Origin: Chthoniobacterales bacterium
GTDB taxonomy: Bacteria > Verrucomicrobiota > Verrucomicrobiia > Chthoniobacterales > UBA10450
Length of the DNA stretch: 16,908 nucleotides
Assembly (NCBI GenBank): GCA_013695925.1
Contig: JACCZO010000131.1
Location: forward strand, 1 to 16,908
Direction: 5' to 3'
In this document: one piece after another, positions 6,778 through 14,760 of the stretch
Layout of the letters: each line of letters opens with the position of its first letter
Numbering within the stretch: the stretch's first letter is position 1
The notes under the pieces: generated by a model
Seen by the model: only the letters and a program-made list of their open reading frames with translations
The model's database searches: none
What the model was told of the DNA's origin: nothing
Position numbers and translations under genes: made by a program

Positions 6778-7848
6778 CTACTTCAGTGGTTCAAGCAGGT
6801 AATCAGATTTATCCCAGAGGTATTTCAACTGGATCTGCGTTTCCCTGATGGCCGAGGCAGAAGTTCCGGCGCCGGCCAGAATGATCACATCATTCGTTCC
6901 CGCCTTCAAGATCGAGGCCGGCACGATCTTTTGCGCCCGCACCCAGCCGGTATACTGGAATTGCATTGTCTGCACGAGCGAGAGCGAGAGGCCTCGATAA
7001 GCCGGGTCGGCCAGGTCGGGTAAAACCAGGGAAGCCGGGCCCACGTCCTGCCCGTTGACATAAATCTCCGGCGGCGCCTCGACCTGCGGGCTCGCCACTT
7101 CAAAAGTAAGGAGCGCGACGAGCGGCTGCGCTTCGAGCCCGAATTGGAAGGCCGCCCCGTCCTGGAGACTCGAACCCATCGCAATGGTGTCGGCCGTGAG
7201 CGGCGCGGTCACGGTGCCGAACACTTCCGCGTCTTCCGTCCCGGCCTTCAGGGGAGGTGCGGCGGCGAAGGGCGCCGGCAGCGAAGTTTGCGCCTCGTCA
7301 TGCAGCGGGCGCATCACCTGGCGCGATTTCATCCAATCGAGATAGGCGCCCCGGACCGAGCGGCCGTCGCCCGGCACTTCGACGTCGATCGCGGTTACGC
7401 CGATCATCGGCACGATCGTGCTCGAGGAGGTGGCGAGCCCGGTTTTTTGGCCTAACGAACCGGAGCGCAGGAGCTGGGTGCCCGATTCGTCCCAGGCGAT
7501 CAATGCTGGTTGCTGTTCCGGGTTGTCGTCGAAATAAAGCCGGAAGAGAAGGAGCTGGCAGTCCTCGTTAGGCCGGGTTAGCCGGATGCGAAAAACACTT
7601 TTCGCCGGCGCGCCTTCGGTGGCTTTGCCGGGCGCGAAGGAGACCGATTCCACCCAGTCGGGCGAGGCCTGGATTTTCGAGTGGGCCGGCTTGGCCTGGC
7701 GCAGATCGAGCCAGGCGCTGTCCGGTGCCGCCTCGGCGGATTGGCTCGGGCGAAGAACCTGGGTCCCGGGCGGAGGGAGGGCCTGTTGCGCGCGAAGCGC
7801 AGCTAGCCCGACGACGAACAACGCGAGCGCGACGAACCGAAAAAGCAT
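6778..7848 (-). CDS. Unknown secreted protein encoded between gspF and gspG
   Basis: I do not recognise the family. The 356-residue product starts with a signal peptide ('MLFRFVALALFVVGLAALRA', cleavage likely before QQ), followed by a Pro-rich linker. The rest is rich in predicted beta strands and may hold two sandwich-like modules: 'SVFRIRLTRPNEDCQLLLFRLYFDD ' to 'TAIDVEVPGDGRSVRGAYLDWM' (about 85-175) and 'QFGLEAQPLVALLTFEV' to 'NDVIILAG' and 'IRETQIQLKYLW' (about 235-350). The second module resembles carbohydrate-binding or jelly-roll domains ('EIYVNGQDVGPASLVLPDL'). It sits 18 bp after gspF and 19 bp before gspG, so it is almost surely co-transcribed with them and may be a secreted partner or substrate of the system. 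No catalytic motif is evident. Confidence 0.75.
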   Translation of the reverse strand: MLFRFVALALFVVGLAALRAQQALPPPGTQVLRPSQSAEAAPDSAWLDLRQAKPAHSKIQASPDWVESVSFAPGKATEGAPAKSVFRIRLTRPNEDCQLLLFRLYFDDNPEQQPALIAWDESGTQLLRSGSLGQKTGLATSSSTIVPMIGVTAIDVEVPGDGRSVRGAYLDWMKSRQVMRPLHDEAQTSLPAPFAAAPPLKAGTEDAEVFGTVTAPLTADTIAMGSSLQDGAAFQFGLEAQPLVALLTFEVASPQVEAPPEIYVNGQDVGPASLVLPDLADPAYRGLSLSLVQTMQFQYTGWVRAQKIVPASILKAGTNDVIILAGAGTSASAIRETQIQLKYLWDKSDYLLEPLK

Positions 7849-7866
7849 CCCGGGGGCGAGAGTATG

Positions 7867-9114
7867 TTAGTGCGGGCGAAACTGCAAACTGTGCGTCATC
7901 TCGAAGACGGCCGAGAGGATGCTGTAAACCACGAATCCGACCACAATCGCGATGAGCACAATGATCACCGGCGGAATCAAAGCCGAGATGACGTTGACCG
8001 TCCGGTCCAACTCACGTTCGTAAACGTCGGCAATCGTCTGCATGGTGCGCGCGAAGTGACCGGTTTGCTCGCCGACCGCCATCATGTCGGTGAAGAGCTC
8101 GGGAAAAATCTCTTGCTTTGCCAGGGCGCTGGAGAGGTTGGCGCCATCGATGATGGAGCGGCGGACGTCGCGCAGTTTTCCCTCGAGATACTTGTTGGCC
8201 GCGATCTCTGTGACCAGATCGAGTGCCTTGAGCAACGGGATCCCATTTTCCATCAGCGTGCCGAGAGTGCGCGAAAACTGGGCGTAATATTGATGCCGCC
8301 GGATTCGTCCGTAGCCGGGGATGGAAAGCCGAAATCGGTCCCAGGTAAGGCGCCCTTCGTCACTTCGAACAAAGGCGCGGAAGCCGACCGTTGCGCCAAT
8401 GACGAGAAGAATGAAGAGCCACCAGTAGCCGGTAATGAGCTGGTTCGCGCCGAGCAAGATGCGGGTTGGCAAAGGCAGCGAGCCGCCAGTTTGCGACATG
8501 AAACTCGTCAATTGCGGCACCATAAAGGTGATGAAAATGACGATGAGGGCCGAGCCGGCGACGGCGAGAAAGGCGGGATAGATGAGCGCCTGCTGCACGC
8601 GGTCGCGCAGGCTTTTTTCCTGCATCAGGTGCTGCACGACGCGCTCGAGAATGTCGGGCAGCGCGCCGCTCGCCTCGCCTGCGCCGACCATGTTGAGGTA
8701 GAGAGGAGGGAAGATGCGCGGGAAATCGCGCAGCGCCTGGGAGAAGCTGCGACCGTCGACCAGCGACTGGTGCAGCGCGCTTGTCATTTGCTGAACTCGC
8801 GGATGTTTGAGCCGCTTCTCGAGCACGCCGAGGCTCTCGTCGAGCGTCATGCCAGCCTGCAGGAGGTGGCCGAGCTGCTCGGTGAAAATGAGGAGCTGGC
8901 CATGGGGGACCTTGAGATTTTGTGTGGCCGGCGCGTTGGCGGGAGCGGCCTTCCCGTTGACCATTTCCGGTGCTCCGGCCACGACATCGATCCGAATCGG
9001 GATGCAATTCTGCATTTCGATCTGGCGAATGGCGACCGAGCGATCAGCCACATTGAGCGTACCTTCGACGAGGCCGCCCTGGGCGTTGCGGGCACGATAG
9101 GAAAATTGCGGCAT
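7867..9114 (-). CDS. gspF: Type II secretion inner-membrane platform protein GspF
   Basis: I chose the ATG at 9114 ('MPQFSYRARNAQG', the usual GspF/PilC opening); a reading from 9189 adds 25 atypical residues and would abut the divergent hydrolase gene. The 415-residue product has two T2SSF domains: the first with 'FTEQLGHLLQAGMTLDESL' and 'MVGAGEASGALPDILERV', the second with 'QFSRTLGTLMENGIPLLKAL' and 'MMAVGEQTGHFARTMQTIADVYE'. Three hydrophobic segments follow the family layout ('YPAFLAVAGSALIVIFITFMVP', 'WWLFILLVIGATVGF', 'PPVIIVLIAIVVGFVVYSIL'). GspF binds the ATPase GspE and the pseudopilus base. It is the first gene of the minus-strand operon. GspE, which often precedes gspF, is absent here. 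Confidence 0.93.
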   Translation of the reverse strand: MPQFSYRARNAQGGLVEGTLNVADRSVAIRQIEMQNCIPIRIDVVAGAPEMVNGKAAPANAPATQNLKVPHGQLLIFTEQLGHLLQAGMTLDESLGVLEKRLKHPRVQQMTSALHQSLVDGRSFSQALRDFPRIFPPLYLNMVGAGEASGALPDILERVVQHLMQEKSLRDRVQQALIYPAFLAVAGSALIVIFITFMVPQLTSFMSQTGGSLPLPTRILLGANQLITGYWWLFILLVIGATVGFRAFVRSDEGRLTWDRFRLSIPGYGRIRRHQYYAQFSRTLGTLMENGIPLLKALDLVTEIAANKYLEGKLRDVRRSIIDGANLSSALAKQEIFPELFTDMMAVGEQTGHFARTMQTIADVYERELDRTVNVISALIPPVIIVLIAIVVGFVVYSILSAVFEMTHSLQFRPH

Positions 9115-9189
9115 CGGTTGAAAGGCTGGCGCTAGAATTAACCTGCGGCTTCGCTGCCGTCCACTCGCTGGGCTACGTTTCTCCGCCAA

Positions 9190-10065
9190 ATGCGATCTTC
9201 ATTTCAGGAAATCAAGCTCGAACAGGGCGGCAGCGTGGCGGTTTCCGAGTACGGCGCGAAAAACGGGACGCCGGTCTTTTTTTGTCATGGCTGGCCCAGT
9301 TCGCGCACAATGGCGGAGCTGACTGACGTGGCCGCGCGCGAGCTGGAAATTCGGATCATCTCGCCCGACCGGCCCGGGATTAGAAATTCCACCCTTCGTC
9401 CGGAGAGGAAATTACTCGATTGGCCGCCGCTGCTTGCGGAGTTGGCCGACAAGTTGGAAATCGCCGAATTCCGGATGCTCGGAATTTCCGGTGGAGCGCC
9501 GTACACATTCGCGGCCGCCTGGGCGATGCCGTCCCGCGTGCGTGCGGTCGCAGCCGTCAGCAGCGCGCCGCCCCTGGCTGAGCTGCCGGATCGTGATGGT
9601 CTGCTCCCGCTTTATCGCTGGCTCCTCTTCTTTTATCCGCGCCATCGCGAACTGCTTCGCTTTGGCTTCCACGCCGCGCGCCCGTTTCTTTCTCTCAAAG
9701 TGCCGATTCGTTTTCGGCCGCTTCTGCTCAAGCTCCTCCAGCCCTGCGACGCCAAGGTGATGCGCGACATCGCCGCCTTCGAGGCCTGTTTTGAAAGCCA
9801 GCGCCAGGCTTGGCGCGCTTCCGCCGATGGTCTGATGGTCGATGCCGAGATTTACGCGCAACCGTGGGGTTTTCCGCTCGATGAAATCGAGGTGCCGGTC
9901 CGGCTCTGGCATGGGAAAAAGGACCGAAGCTTTCACTGGAGTCTGGCGCAATCGTTTGGCGCGCGGCTGCCGCGCTGCGTCCAGCATTTCGTCGAAGGGG
10001 AGGGACATTATTCGCTCCCGATCCGGCGCATGGGCGAGATTCTGGCCGATCTGAAATCTGCCTAA
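9190..10065 (+). CDS. Alpha/beta-hydrolase fold protein
   Basis: The 291-residue product shows a full catalytic triad in the expected order. The nucleophile is S100 in 'LGISGGAPY', the acid is probably D245 in 'LWHGKKDRSF', and the base is H273 in 'EGEGHYSLP'. 'FFCHGWPSSRT' (31-40) is the oxyanion-hole loop. The region between about 135 and 215 forms a helical lid, and its many basic and hydrophobic residues give no clue to substrate. There is no signal peptide, so it is probably cytoplasmic. Substrate and pathway cannot be read from the sequence. It is divergent from gspF, and its stop codon TAA lies in a reverse-strand CGTTAGGC copy (10060-10067). No Shine-Dalgarno sequence precedes the ATG. 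Confidence 0.88.
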   Translation: MRSSFQEIKLEQGGSVAVSEYGAKNGTPVFFCHGWPSSRTMAELTDVAARELEIRIISPDRPGIRNSTLRPERKLLDWPPLLAELADKLEIAEFRMLGISGGAPYTFAAAWAMPSRVRAVAAVSSAPPLAELPDRDGLLPLYRWLLFFYPRHRELLRFGFHAARPFLSLKVPIRFRPLLLKLLQPCDAKVMRDIAAFEACFESQRQAWRASADGLMVDAEIYAQPWGFPLDEIEVPVRLWHGKKDRSFHWSLAQSFGARLPRCVQHFVEGEGHYSLPIRRMGEILADLKSA

Positions 10066-10082
10066 CGGCTCCAGTTTTCTCT

Positions 10083-10099
10083 GTTCGGGTCTGCCGAAC
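10083..10099. repeat. Short hairpin between the hydrolase and LOG genes
   Basis: GTTCGG and CCGAAC form a perfect 6-bp stem around a 5-nt loop, 18 bp after the hydrolase stop. No T run follows, so it is a weak terminator candidate and may be only a structured leader of the downstream gene. Confidence 0.25.
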
Positions 10100-10116
10100 T
10101 AGCTCAAACTCGGGAC

Positions 10117-11190
10117 GTGGACGATTTTACTGGTAGCGCCGTGGTGGATCAGCCGATCCGTCGCTCTGCAAATATTCCGCCCGAATTCGAAACCCGGGTC
10201 CGACAACTGGTCGCAGATTGGGGCGCGGAAAAATCCCCCGAGCTGATCGAGGAGTTGATCGTCACCGCGCTCAAGATGGCGCGGGACAAAATGGGCACCG
10301 GCGACCTCAAGCTGATGAGCCGCTCGCTCAAGGAAATGCGCTATGCGGCGAAGATTTTCGCGCCTTATCGCGACGTCCGAAAGGTGGTGGTTTTTGGCTC
10401 CGCCCGGACCGCGCCTTCTGAACCCGAGGCCCAGCAGGCGGAGGAGTTCGGACGCCAGATGGTGGCCCACAATTACATGGTCATCACCGGCGGCGGCGAC
10501 GGGATCATGGGTGCTGCCCAGCGCGGGGCCGGTCGCGAAAACAGCTTCGGGCTCAACATTCGCCTCCCATTCGAGCAGCGCGCGAACGAAATCATCCACG
10601 GCGATCCGAAGCTGATTAACTTCAATTATTTCTTCACCCGCAAATTGAACTTCGTGAAGGAAACCCACGCTTACGCGCTTTTCCCCGGCGGCTTCGGGAC
10701 GATGGACGAAGGCTTCGAGGCGCTTACTCTCATGCAGACTGGCAAAGCGCTGATCATCCCGATTGTGCTGATCGATCGGCCAGATGGCAGCTATTGGGAA
10801 ACTTGGATGCGATTCCTGACCGACCACCTTTTGAAGCTCGGTCTGATCTCGAAAGAGGACTTCAACTTCATCAAGATTGAGCACGATGTGGAGGCGGCGG
10901 TGCAACACATCCTACACTTTTATCGCAATTACCAATCCTCGCGCTGGGTCGGCTCGGAGCTGGTATTGAGAATCTGTAAACAATTGACGGCTAAAGCGAT
11001 AGCAGAGCTAAACAAGCAGTTCGCAGATCTACTTCGGACTGGCGCAATCGTGCAGAGGGGCGCTTTGCCGCAGGAAAAAAACCAACCCGAGATCTCGGAT
11101 CTGCCTCGAATCGTGCTCATGCCACACCGCCATCAGTTTGGCCGGTATCGGCAACTGATCGATGCCATCAATCTCGCCGAAGTTGGGTAA
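10117..11190 (+). CDS. LOG-family protein (lysine-decarboxylase-like nucleotide hydrolase)
   Basis: The 357-residue product, read from GTG 10117, has the Rossmann-like LOG core with its signatures in order: 'VVFGSAR' (91-97), 'ITGGGDGIMGAAQRGA' (123-138) and 'LFPGGFGTMDEGFEAL' (188-203), plus R175/K176 in 'YFFTRKLNFVKE'. LOG proteins hydrolyse the N-glycosidic bond of nucleoside 5'-monophosphates (cytokinin activation in plants, nucleotide recycling in PpnN-type enzymes); the old name 'lysine decarboxylase' is not supported. The core is flanked by an N-terminal helical part of about 85 residues and a C-terminal extension of about 100, so the protein is longer than minimal LOG enzymes and closer in layout to the larger PpnN-like group. 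A second GTG at 10141 could also be the start. Confidence 0.88.
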   Translation: MDDFTGSAVVDQPIRRSANIPPEFETRVRQLVADWGAEKSPELIEELIVTALKMARDKMGTGDLKLMSRSLKEMRYAAKIFAPYRDVRKVVVFGSARTAPSEPEAQQAEEFGRQMVAHNYMVITGGGDGIMGAAQRGAGRENSFGLNIRLPFEQRANEIIHGDPKLINFNYFFTRKLNFVKETHAYALFPGGFGTMDEGFEALTLMQTGKALIIPIVLIDRPDGSYWETWMRFLTDHLLKLGLISKEDFNFIKIEHDVEAAVQHILHFYRNYQSSRWVGSELVLRICKQLTAKAIAELNKQFADLLRTGAIVQRGALPQEKNQPEISDLPRIVLMPHRHQFGRYRQLIDAINLAEVG

Positions 11191-11216
11191 GGCGGACCGC
11201 GCCAACTGGGATCCCG

Positions 11217-11489
11217 TCAGGCGGCCGGCCGCTCGGTCTTTTCGACGATGTAGTCGTGGATCGAGTTCACCGTTTGCAAGGCTTTGCCAGCGACTTCGGA
11301 ATTTGGGACGCCGACCCCGAAGGTTTTTTCCATGCTCACGACCAGCTCGAGAGCATCGATCGAATCGAGGCCGAGCCCGCCAGGACCAAAGAGCGGGAGG
11401 TCATCTGCGATCTGGTCGGCCGGCGTTTGCAGCATCAGGTTCTTGACCAGCATTTCCTTGATTTGGCGGCGGAGATCGTTCTCAGACAT
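11217..11489 (-). CDS. Acyl carrier protein
   Basis: The 90-residue product has the four-helix ACP pattern and the phosphopantetheine attachment site S43 in 'GLGLDSIDALELVVSMEKTFG'. It carries acyl chains as thioesters on the 4'-phosphopantetheine arm. The DSID sequence and the 'LPLFGPGGLGLDSI' preceding loop resemble stand-alone ACPs of specialised acyl transfer, rather than the 'DSLD' of housekeeping AcpP. No ketoacyl synthase or other acyl enzyme lies nearby, so its pathway is unknown. It is the last of a same-strand series after tatA, 137 bp away, and converges on the LOG gene with 26 bp between the stops. Confidence 0.88.
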   Translation of the reverse strand: MSENDLRRQIKEMLVKNLMLQTPADQIADDLPLFGPGGLGLDSIDALELVVSMEKTFGVGVPNSEVAGKALQTVNSIHDYIVEKTERPAA

Positions 11490-11626
11490 GATTTTTTGGA
11501 GCGAAATGGTTAGACGATAAGCTCTCGGATGTCATCGGATAAATAGCAAAGCACGTTCTCATGCTTATCGCGCCGAGAAAGGGTTTCGCGTCTCTGGAAG
11601 AGGCGCAAGCTTTGACCGCCAGGGGA

Positions 11627-11944
11627 TCAGACTTCGCGCGAAGTGCGCTCGTCCGCGGTGCGTGCCCGCTCATCCGCCGGCAGCGGGACTTCCCGCGCGG
11701 TCGCGGCATGGTCGATCCGCGGCACGGTGGCGTCGGCTTGGCGCACGTCCTTATCCGGAGTTTTGCCCGCGTTGTGCAGTTCGTCGCTGAACTCGTCCTT
11801 CGCGTTTTGGAACTCCCGCACGGCCTTGCCCATGCCCTTCGCCAGCTCCGGCAACTTCTTCGCGCCGAAGAGCAGGAGGATGATCAGCAGAATGACGATC
11901 AATTCCTGTCCCCCGATGTTGCCCAAAAATGCGAGCAGATCCAT
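11627..11944 (-). CDS. tatA: Twin-arginine translocase subunit TatA/TatE-like
   Basis: The ATG at 11944 gives 'MDLLAFLGNIGGQELIVILLIILLLFGAKKLPELAKGMG...', the typical TatA opening: a short periplasmic segment, one membrane helix, the FGxKKLPEL hinge and an amphipathic helix ('AKGMGKAVREFQNAKDEF'). The 105-residue length is normal, and the last 50 residues are charged and probably disordered. TatA oligomers form the passage for folded twin-arginine substrates. tatB and tatC are not in the window. It lies 49 bp after the serine hydrolase on the same strand. A reading extended to 12031 would add 29 residues unlike the family and is rejected. Confidence 0.92.
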   Translation of the reverse strand: MDLLAFLGNIGGQELIVILLIILLLFGAKKLPELAKGMGKAVREFQNAKDEFSDELHNAGKTPDKDVRQADATVPRIDHAATAREVPLPADERARTADERTSREV

Positions 11945-11993
11945 AACGCAACAAGCATCGGACGATCTCCTTGGGTTGCAAGACTTTTCCCGG

Positions 11994-13184
11994 TTAGTCC
12001 GTTGGCACCGGGGGAGGCAAGCCGGGGACACTGTATTCCCACGACCAGGGCAGATTCGTCTCCCCCCAGAGATAATGGACGAGCGCGGGGTAGATCGTTT
12101 CCGCCAGAATGCTGTTCGACATCAGGAGCAGCCCGCGCTTTTTCGCCGGGATGCCGATGGCGAGATTGTCGGTCCATTCGTTATGCCCGCCTTTGTAAAA
12201 AGCGAGGCCGACCGGACTTTGGAAAAGGACGCAACCGAGGCCCGACGAGAGGCCGATTTTCGCGTTCGCCGGATTTTGCGTCTCTTCCAAGGTCGGAAAT
12301 TGATGCGCCGAATGGATCGCGATCTGCGGCTTTAACATCTCCTCACGTGTCGCGGCGGAGAGGCCTTCGCCGCGCAGGAAGCCGGCGAGAAAGCTGGCGT
12401 AATCGTCGATCGTCGTATCCATCGAACCGGCGGCGCGGACCGCACCGCGACGGTCGTGCCGTTCCATTTTGCCGTGCTCATCGTAACCATCGGCGACGTT
12501 AGGCGAAAAATCCTCACGCCAGGTCATGCTCGTGCGTTTCATCCCGAAGCGATCGAAAACCCGCCGCTGCATTTCTTTACCGGCGTCCAGCCCGAGGCCG
12601 GCCTCGAGCACGAATTGCAGCAGATTGTATCCTTCGCCGGAATAGGCGTAGCGCGTTCCGGGATCGAATTTAAAATCGAGCTTCTCGTCGAGATTGAGAA
12701 AACGAAAATTGGGGAAGCCGCTCGTGTGATCGAGCAGGATGCGCGGGGTCAGCTTTCGCCAGCGTTCATCGTTCGCGAGGTCGGCATACTTCTCGTATTC
12801 CGGCAATGGCTTGGGCAGATACTTCGCAATCGACTGATCAAGGTCGATCACGCCCTCATCGACCAACTGCATCACCATGTAGGTGTAGGCGAGCTTGGTC
12901 AGGGAAGCCGCATACAGAATCGTGTCGCGCGCCAGCGGTTTCTTCTTTTCGACGTTGGCGAGGCCGTAGGTTTTGACAAAAACCGGCTTTCCATCCTCGA
13001 TCAAGGCGACCGCCAGGCCAGCGACTTGCCGCGCTTTCATCAGGCGCGCGACCTCGAGCTCGATCTGCGAATTCGTTAGGGGCGTGCCATCGAGGCGATG
13101 CATCTCTGCCCCGGCGAGCAAACGCCCCGGGCAGATCGTTAGGCAGAAAAGCGCCAGGAAGCGGACGATGGATCGCGCCGCCAC
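11994..13184 (-). CDS. Secreted serine hydrolase of the beta-lactamase (class C/penicillin-binding) family
   Basis: The start is a GTG at 13184, 4 nt after the glnA stop, and is chosen because it alone gives a signal peptide ('IVRFLALFCLTICPGRLLAGA'). The 396-residue product has the serine nucleophile motif SLTK (94-97) in 'ILYAASLTKLAY' and the second motif 'YAYSGEGYNLLQ' (Y181-S-G in place of YxN). A 'YKGGHNEW' segment stands near the place of the KTG/HxG box. Related proteins include esterases, D-aminopeptidases and DD-peptidases; true beta-lactamase activity should not be assumed. The substrate is unknown. The short spacing suggests read-through from glnA, and the TATA-less gap contains no visible promoter. 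It has two CGTTAGGC sites (12497, 13137). Confidence 0.88.
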   Translation of the reverse strand: MAARSIVRFLALFCLTICPGRLLAGAEMHRLDGTPLTNSQIELEVARLMKARQVAGLAVALIEDGKPVFVKTYGLANVEKKKPLARDTILYAASLTKLAYTYMVMQLVDEGVIDLDQSIAKYLPKPLPEYEKYADLANDERWRKLTPRILLDHTSGFPNFRFLNLDEKLDFKFDPGTRYAYSGEGYNLLQFVLEAGLGLDAGKEMQRRVFDRFGMKRTSMTWREDFSPNVADGYDEHGKMERHDRRGAVRAAGSMDTTIDDYASFLAGFLRGEGLSAATREEMLKPQIAIHSAHQFPTLEETQNPANAKIGLSSGLGCVLFQSPVGLAFYKGGHNEWTDNLAIGIPAKKRGLLLMSNSILAETIYPALVHYLWGETNLPWSWEYSVPGLPPPVPTD

Positions 13185-13188
13185 CGGT

Positions 13189-14610
13189 TCAGACGTCGTA
13201 GTACATCTGGAATTCGTACGGGTGCGGCCGGAGGCGCAGGGCGTCGTATTCCTTTTGTTTCATCTCGACCCAGTTGTTGATGAAATCGGTGTTGAAAACA
13301 TCGCCCCGGAGAAGAAATGCGTGATCGTTCTCCAGCGCCGCAATCGCTCCGCCTAACGAATCGGGGACGCTCGGCACCTGCGCCAGCTCCTCTGGCGGCA
13401 GCTCGTAAAGATTCTTGTCCAGCGGGTCACCGGGGTCGATCCGGTTTTGGATTCCATCCAGGCCCGCCAGGAGCAGCGCTGCGAAAGCCACGTAGGGATT
13501 GGCGGCCGCGTCCGGGGTGCGGAATTCGATCCGTTTCGCTTTCGGATTTGCCGAGTAGGTCGGGATGCGAATGGCCGCGGAACGATTTCGCGCCGAGTAG
13601 GCGAGATTGACCGGCGCCTCGAAACCCGGGACCAGCCGCTTGTAGCTGTTCGTCGTCGGGTTCGTGATGCAGGTCAGCGCCGGGGCGTGTTTCAAAATGC
13701 CGCCGATGAAAAAGAGCGCCATGTCGCTCAAGCCGGCGTAGCCGTTGCCAGCGAAGAGCGGCTTCTCATCTTTCCAAAGCGAGATGTGGGTATGCATCCC
13801 CGAGCCGTTGTCGCCGAAGATCGGCTTCGGCATGAACGTGACTGTTTTGTTGTGCTTCCGGGCCACGTTCCGCACGATGTATTTGTAGTATTGAAGGTAG
13901 TCGCCCATCACTTTGAGCGGGGCGAAGCGAATATCGATTTCCGCCTGGCCCGCGGTCGCCACCTCGTGATGCTGACGCTCAATCGGGATGCCGGCTTTCT
14001 CGAGCTCCAGACACATCTCGTTGCGGATGTCCTGCAAGGTGTCGGCCGGCGCGACCGGAAAGTAACCTTCCTTCGCCCGGATCTTGTAACCGAGATTCGG
14101 GAACTCTTCGCGTCCGCTGTTCCAATGCCCCTCCGCGCTGTCGACCGAATAGGACGAAGCGTTTCCGGAATTGCTGAAACGCACATCGTCGAAGATAAAA
14201 AATTCCGCTTCCGGCCCAAAAAACGCGGTGTCCGCGATCCCCGTGCTTTGCAGATACGCTTCCGCTTTTTCCGCCATGCCGCGCGGGTCGCGATTGTAAG
14301 GCTCGCGCGTGATCGGCTCCACGATCGTGCAGATGAGACTGAGCGTCGGCTCCGCATTAAAGATATCGATCCAGGCCGTGTCCGGATCGGGAATGACGAG
14401 CATGTCGGAGGCATTGATCACTTTCCAGCCGCGGATGCTCGAGCCGTCGAAGCCGAGGCCTTCGGTGAAAATGTCCTCATTGTACTCGGTGAGAGTGGTG
14501 GTGAAATGCTGCCAGGCTCCGGGCAGATCGGTGAATTTGAAATCCACGAGTTTGACCTCGTGGTCCTTGATCATCTTGCTGACAGCGGGCGGAGTTTTTT
14601 TGTTAGGCAT
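13189..14610 (-). CDS. glnA: Glutamine synthetase, type I
   Basis: The ATG at 14610 ('MPNKKTPPAVSKMIKDHEVKLVDFKF') is chosen; a reading to 14676 adds repeat-derived residues. The 473-residue product has all GS-I elements: 'GFDGSSIRGW' (53-62), metal ligands in 'GPEAEFFIFD' (E134, E136), 'NGSGMHTHISLW' with H274, 'NSYKRLVPGFEAP' (321-333), 'RNRSAAIRIP' (341-350) and 'RIEFRTPDAAANPY'. It makes glutamine from glutamate, ammonia and ATP in the cytoplasm as a dodecamer. Y402 in 'DKNLYELPPEE' is the adenylylation site, marking the GSI-beta type under GlnE control. It lies 150 bp downstream of glnB on the same strand, with a palindromic repeat cluster between them. Confidence 0.97.
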   Translation of the reverse strand: MPNKKTPPAVSKMIKDHEVKLVDFKFTDLPGAWQHFTTTLTEYNEDIFTEGLGFDGSSIRGWKVINASDMLVIPDPDTAWIDIFNAEPTLSLICTIVEPITREPYNRDPRGMAEKAEAYLQSTGIADTAFFGPEAEFFIFDDVRFSNSGNASSYSVDSAEGHWNSGREEFPNLGYKIRAKEGYFPVAPADTLQDIRNEMCLELEKAGIPIERQHHEVATAGQAEIDIRFAPLKVMGDYLQYYKYIVRNVARKHNKTVTFMPKPIFGDNGSGMHTHISLWKDEKPLFAGNGYAGLSDMALFFIGGILKHAPALTCITNPTTNSYKRLVPGFEAPVNLAYSARNRSAAIRIPTYSANPKAKRIEFRTPDAAANPYVAFAALLLAGLDGIQNRIDPGDPLDKNLYELPPEELAQVPSVPDSLGGAIAALENDHAFLLRGDVFNTDFINNWVEMKQKEYDALRLRPHPYEFQMYYDV

Positions 14611-14616
14611 GTGGTG

Positions 14617-14752
14617 AATGACGAATTTCGAAGGAGTGACTAATGACGAAGCCCGAACGACCTGCCGCGAGGTCATTCGGGCTTCAACACCAGCAGCAGT
14701 GGGTCATTCGACCTTCGTCATTGATTCGGATTTCGTCATTCGGGCTTCAACA
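14617..14752. repeat. Palindromic repeat cluster in the glnB-glnA spacer
   Basis: Arms 14648-14663 (GAAGCCCGAACGACCT) and 14670-14685 pair over 15 of 16 positions around a 6-nt loop. An 18-nt stretch, GTCATTCGGGCTTCAACA, occurs twice (14672-14689 and 14735-14752). AATGACGAA occurs twice (14617, 14642) and its complement TTCGTCATT twice (14714, 14732). The spacer is thus built almost entirely from one repeated word and its inverse. It lies between the stop of glnB and the start of glnA, so the long hairpin could weaken transcription into glnA or stabilise an RNA end. It may equally be a dispersed intergenic repeat. Confidence 0.75.
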
Positions 14753-14760
14753 TTTCTCCC

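Noticed and set aside
7864..9135. Plus-strand open frame of 423 codons
   Set aside because: It is antisense to gspF, which has clear family motifs; the frame is rich in charged residues from GC-biased codon complementarity.
11482..11709. Minus-strand 75-codon open frame between tatA and the ACP gene
   Set aside because: It overlaps the tatA end and the ACP start, has no family features and has Arg/Ser-rich composition.
11561..12502. Plus-strand open frame of 313 codons
   Set aside because: It runs antisense across tatA and the serine hydrolase, with low-complexity Arg/Ser-rich sequence.
13447..14643. Plus-strand open frame of 398 codons
   Set aside because: It is exactly antisense to glnA and has no recognisable domain.
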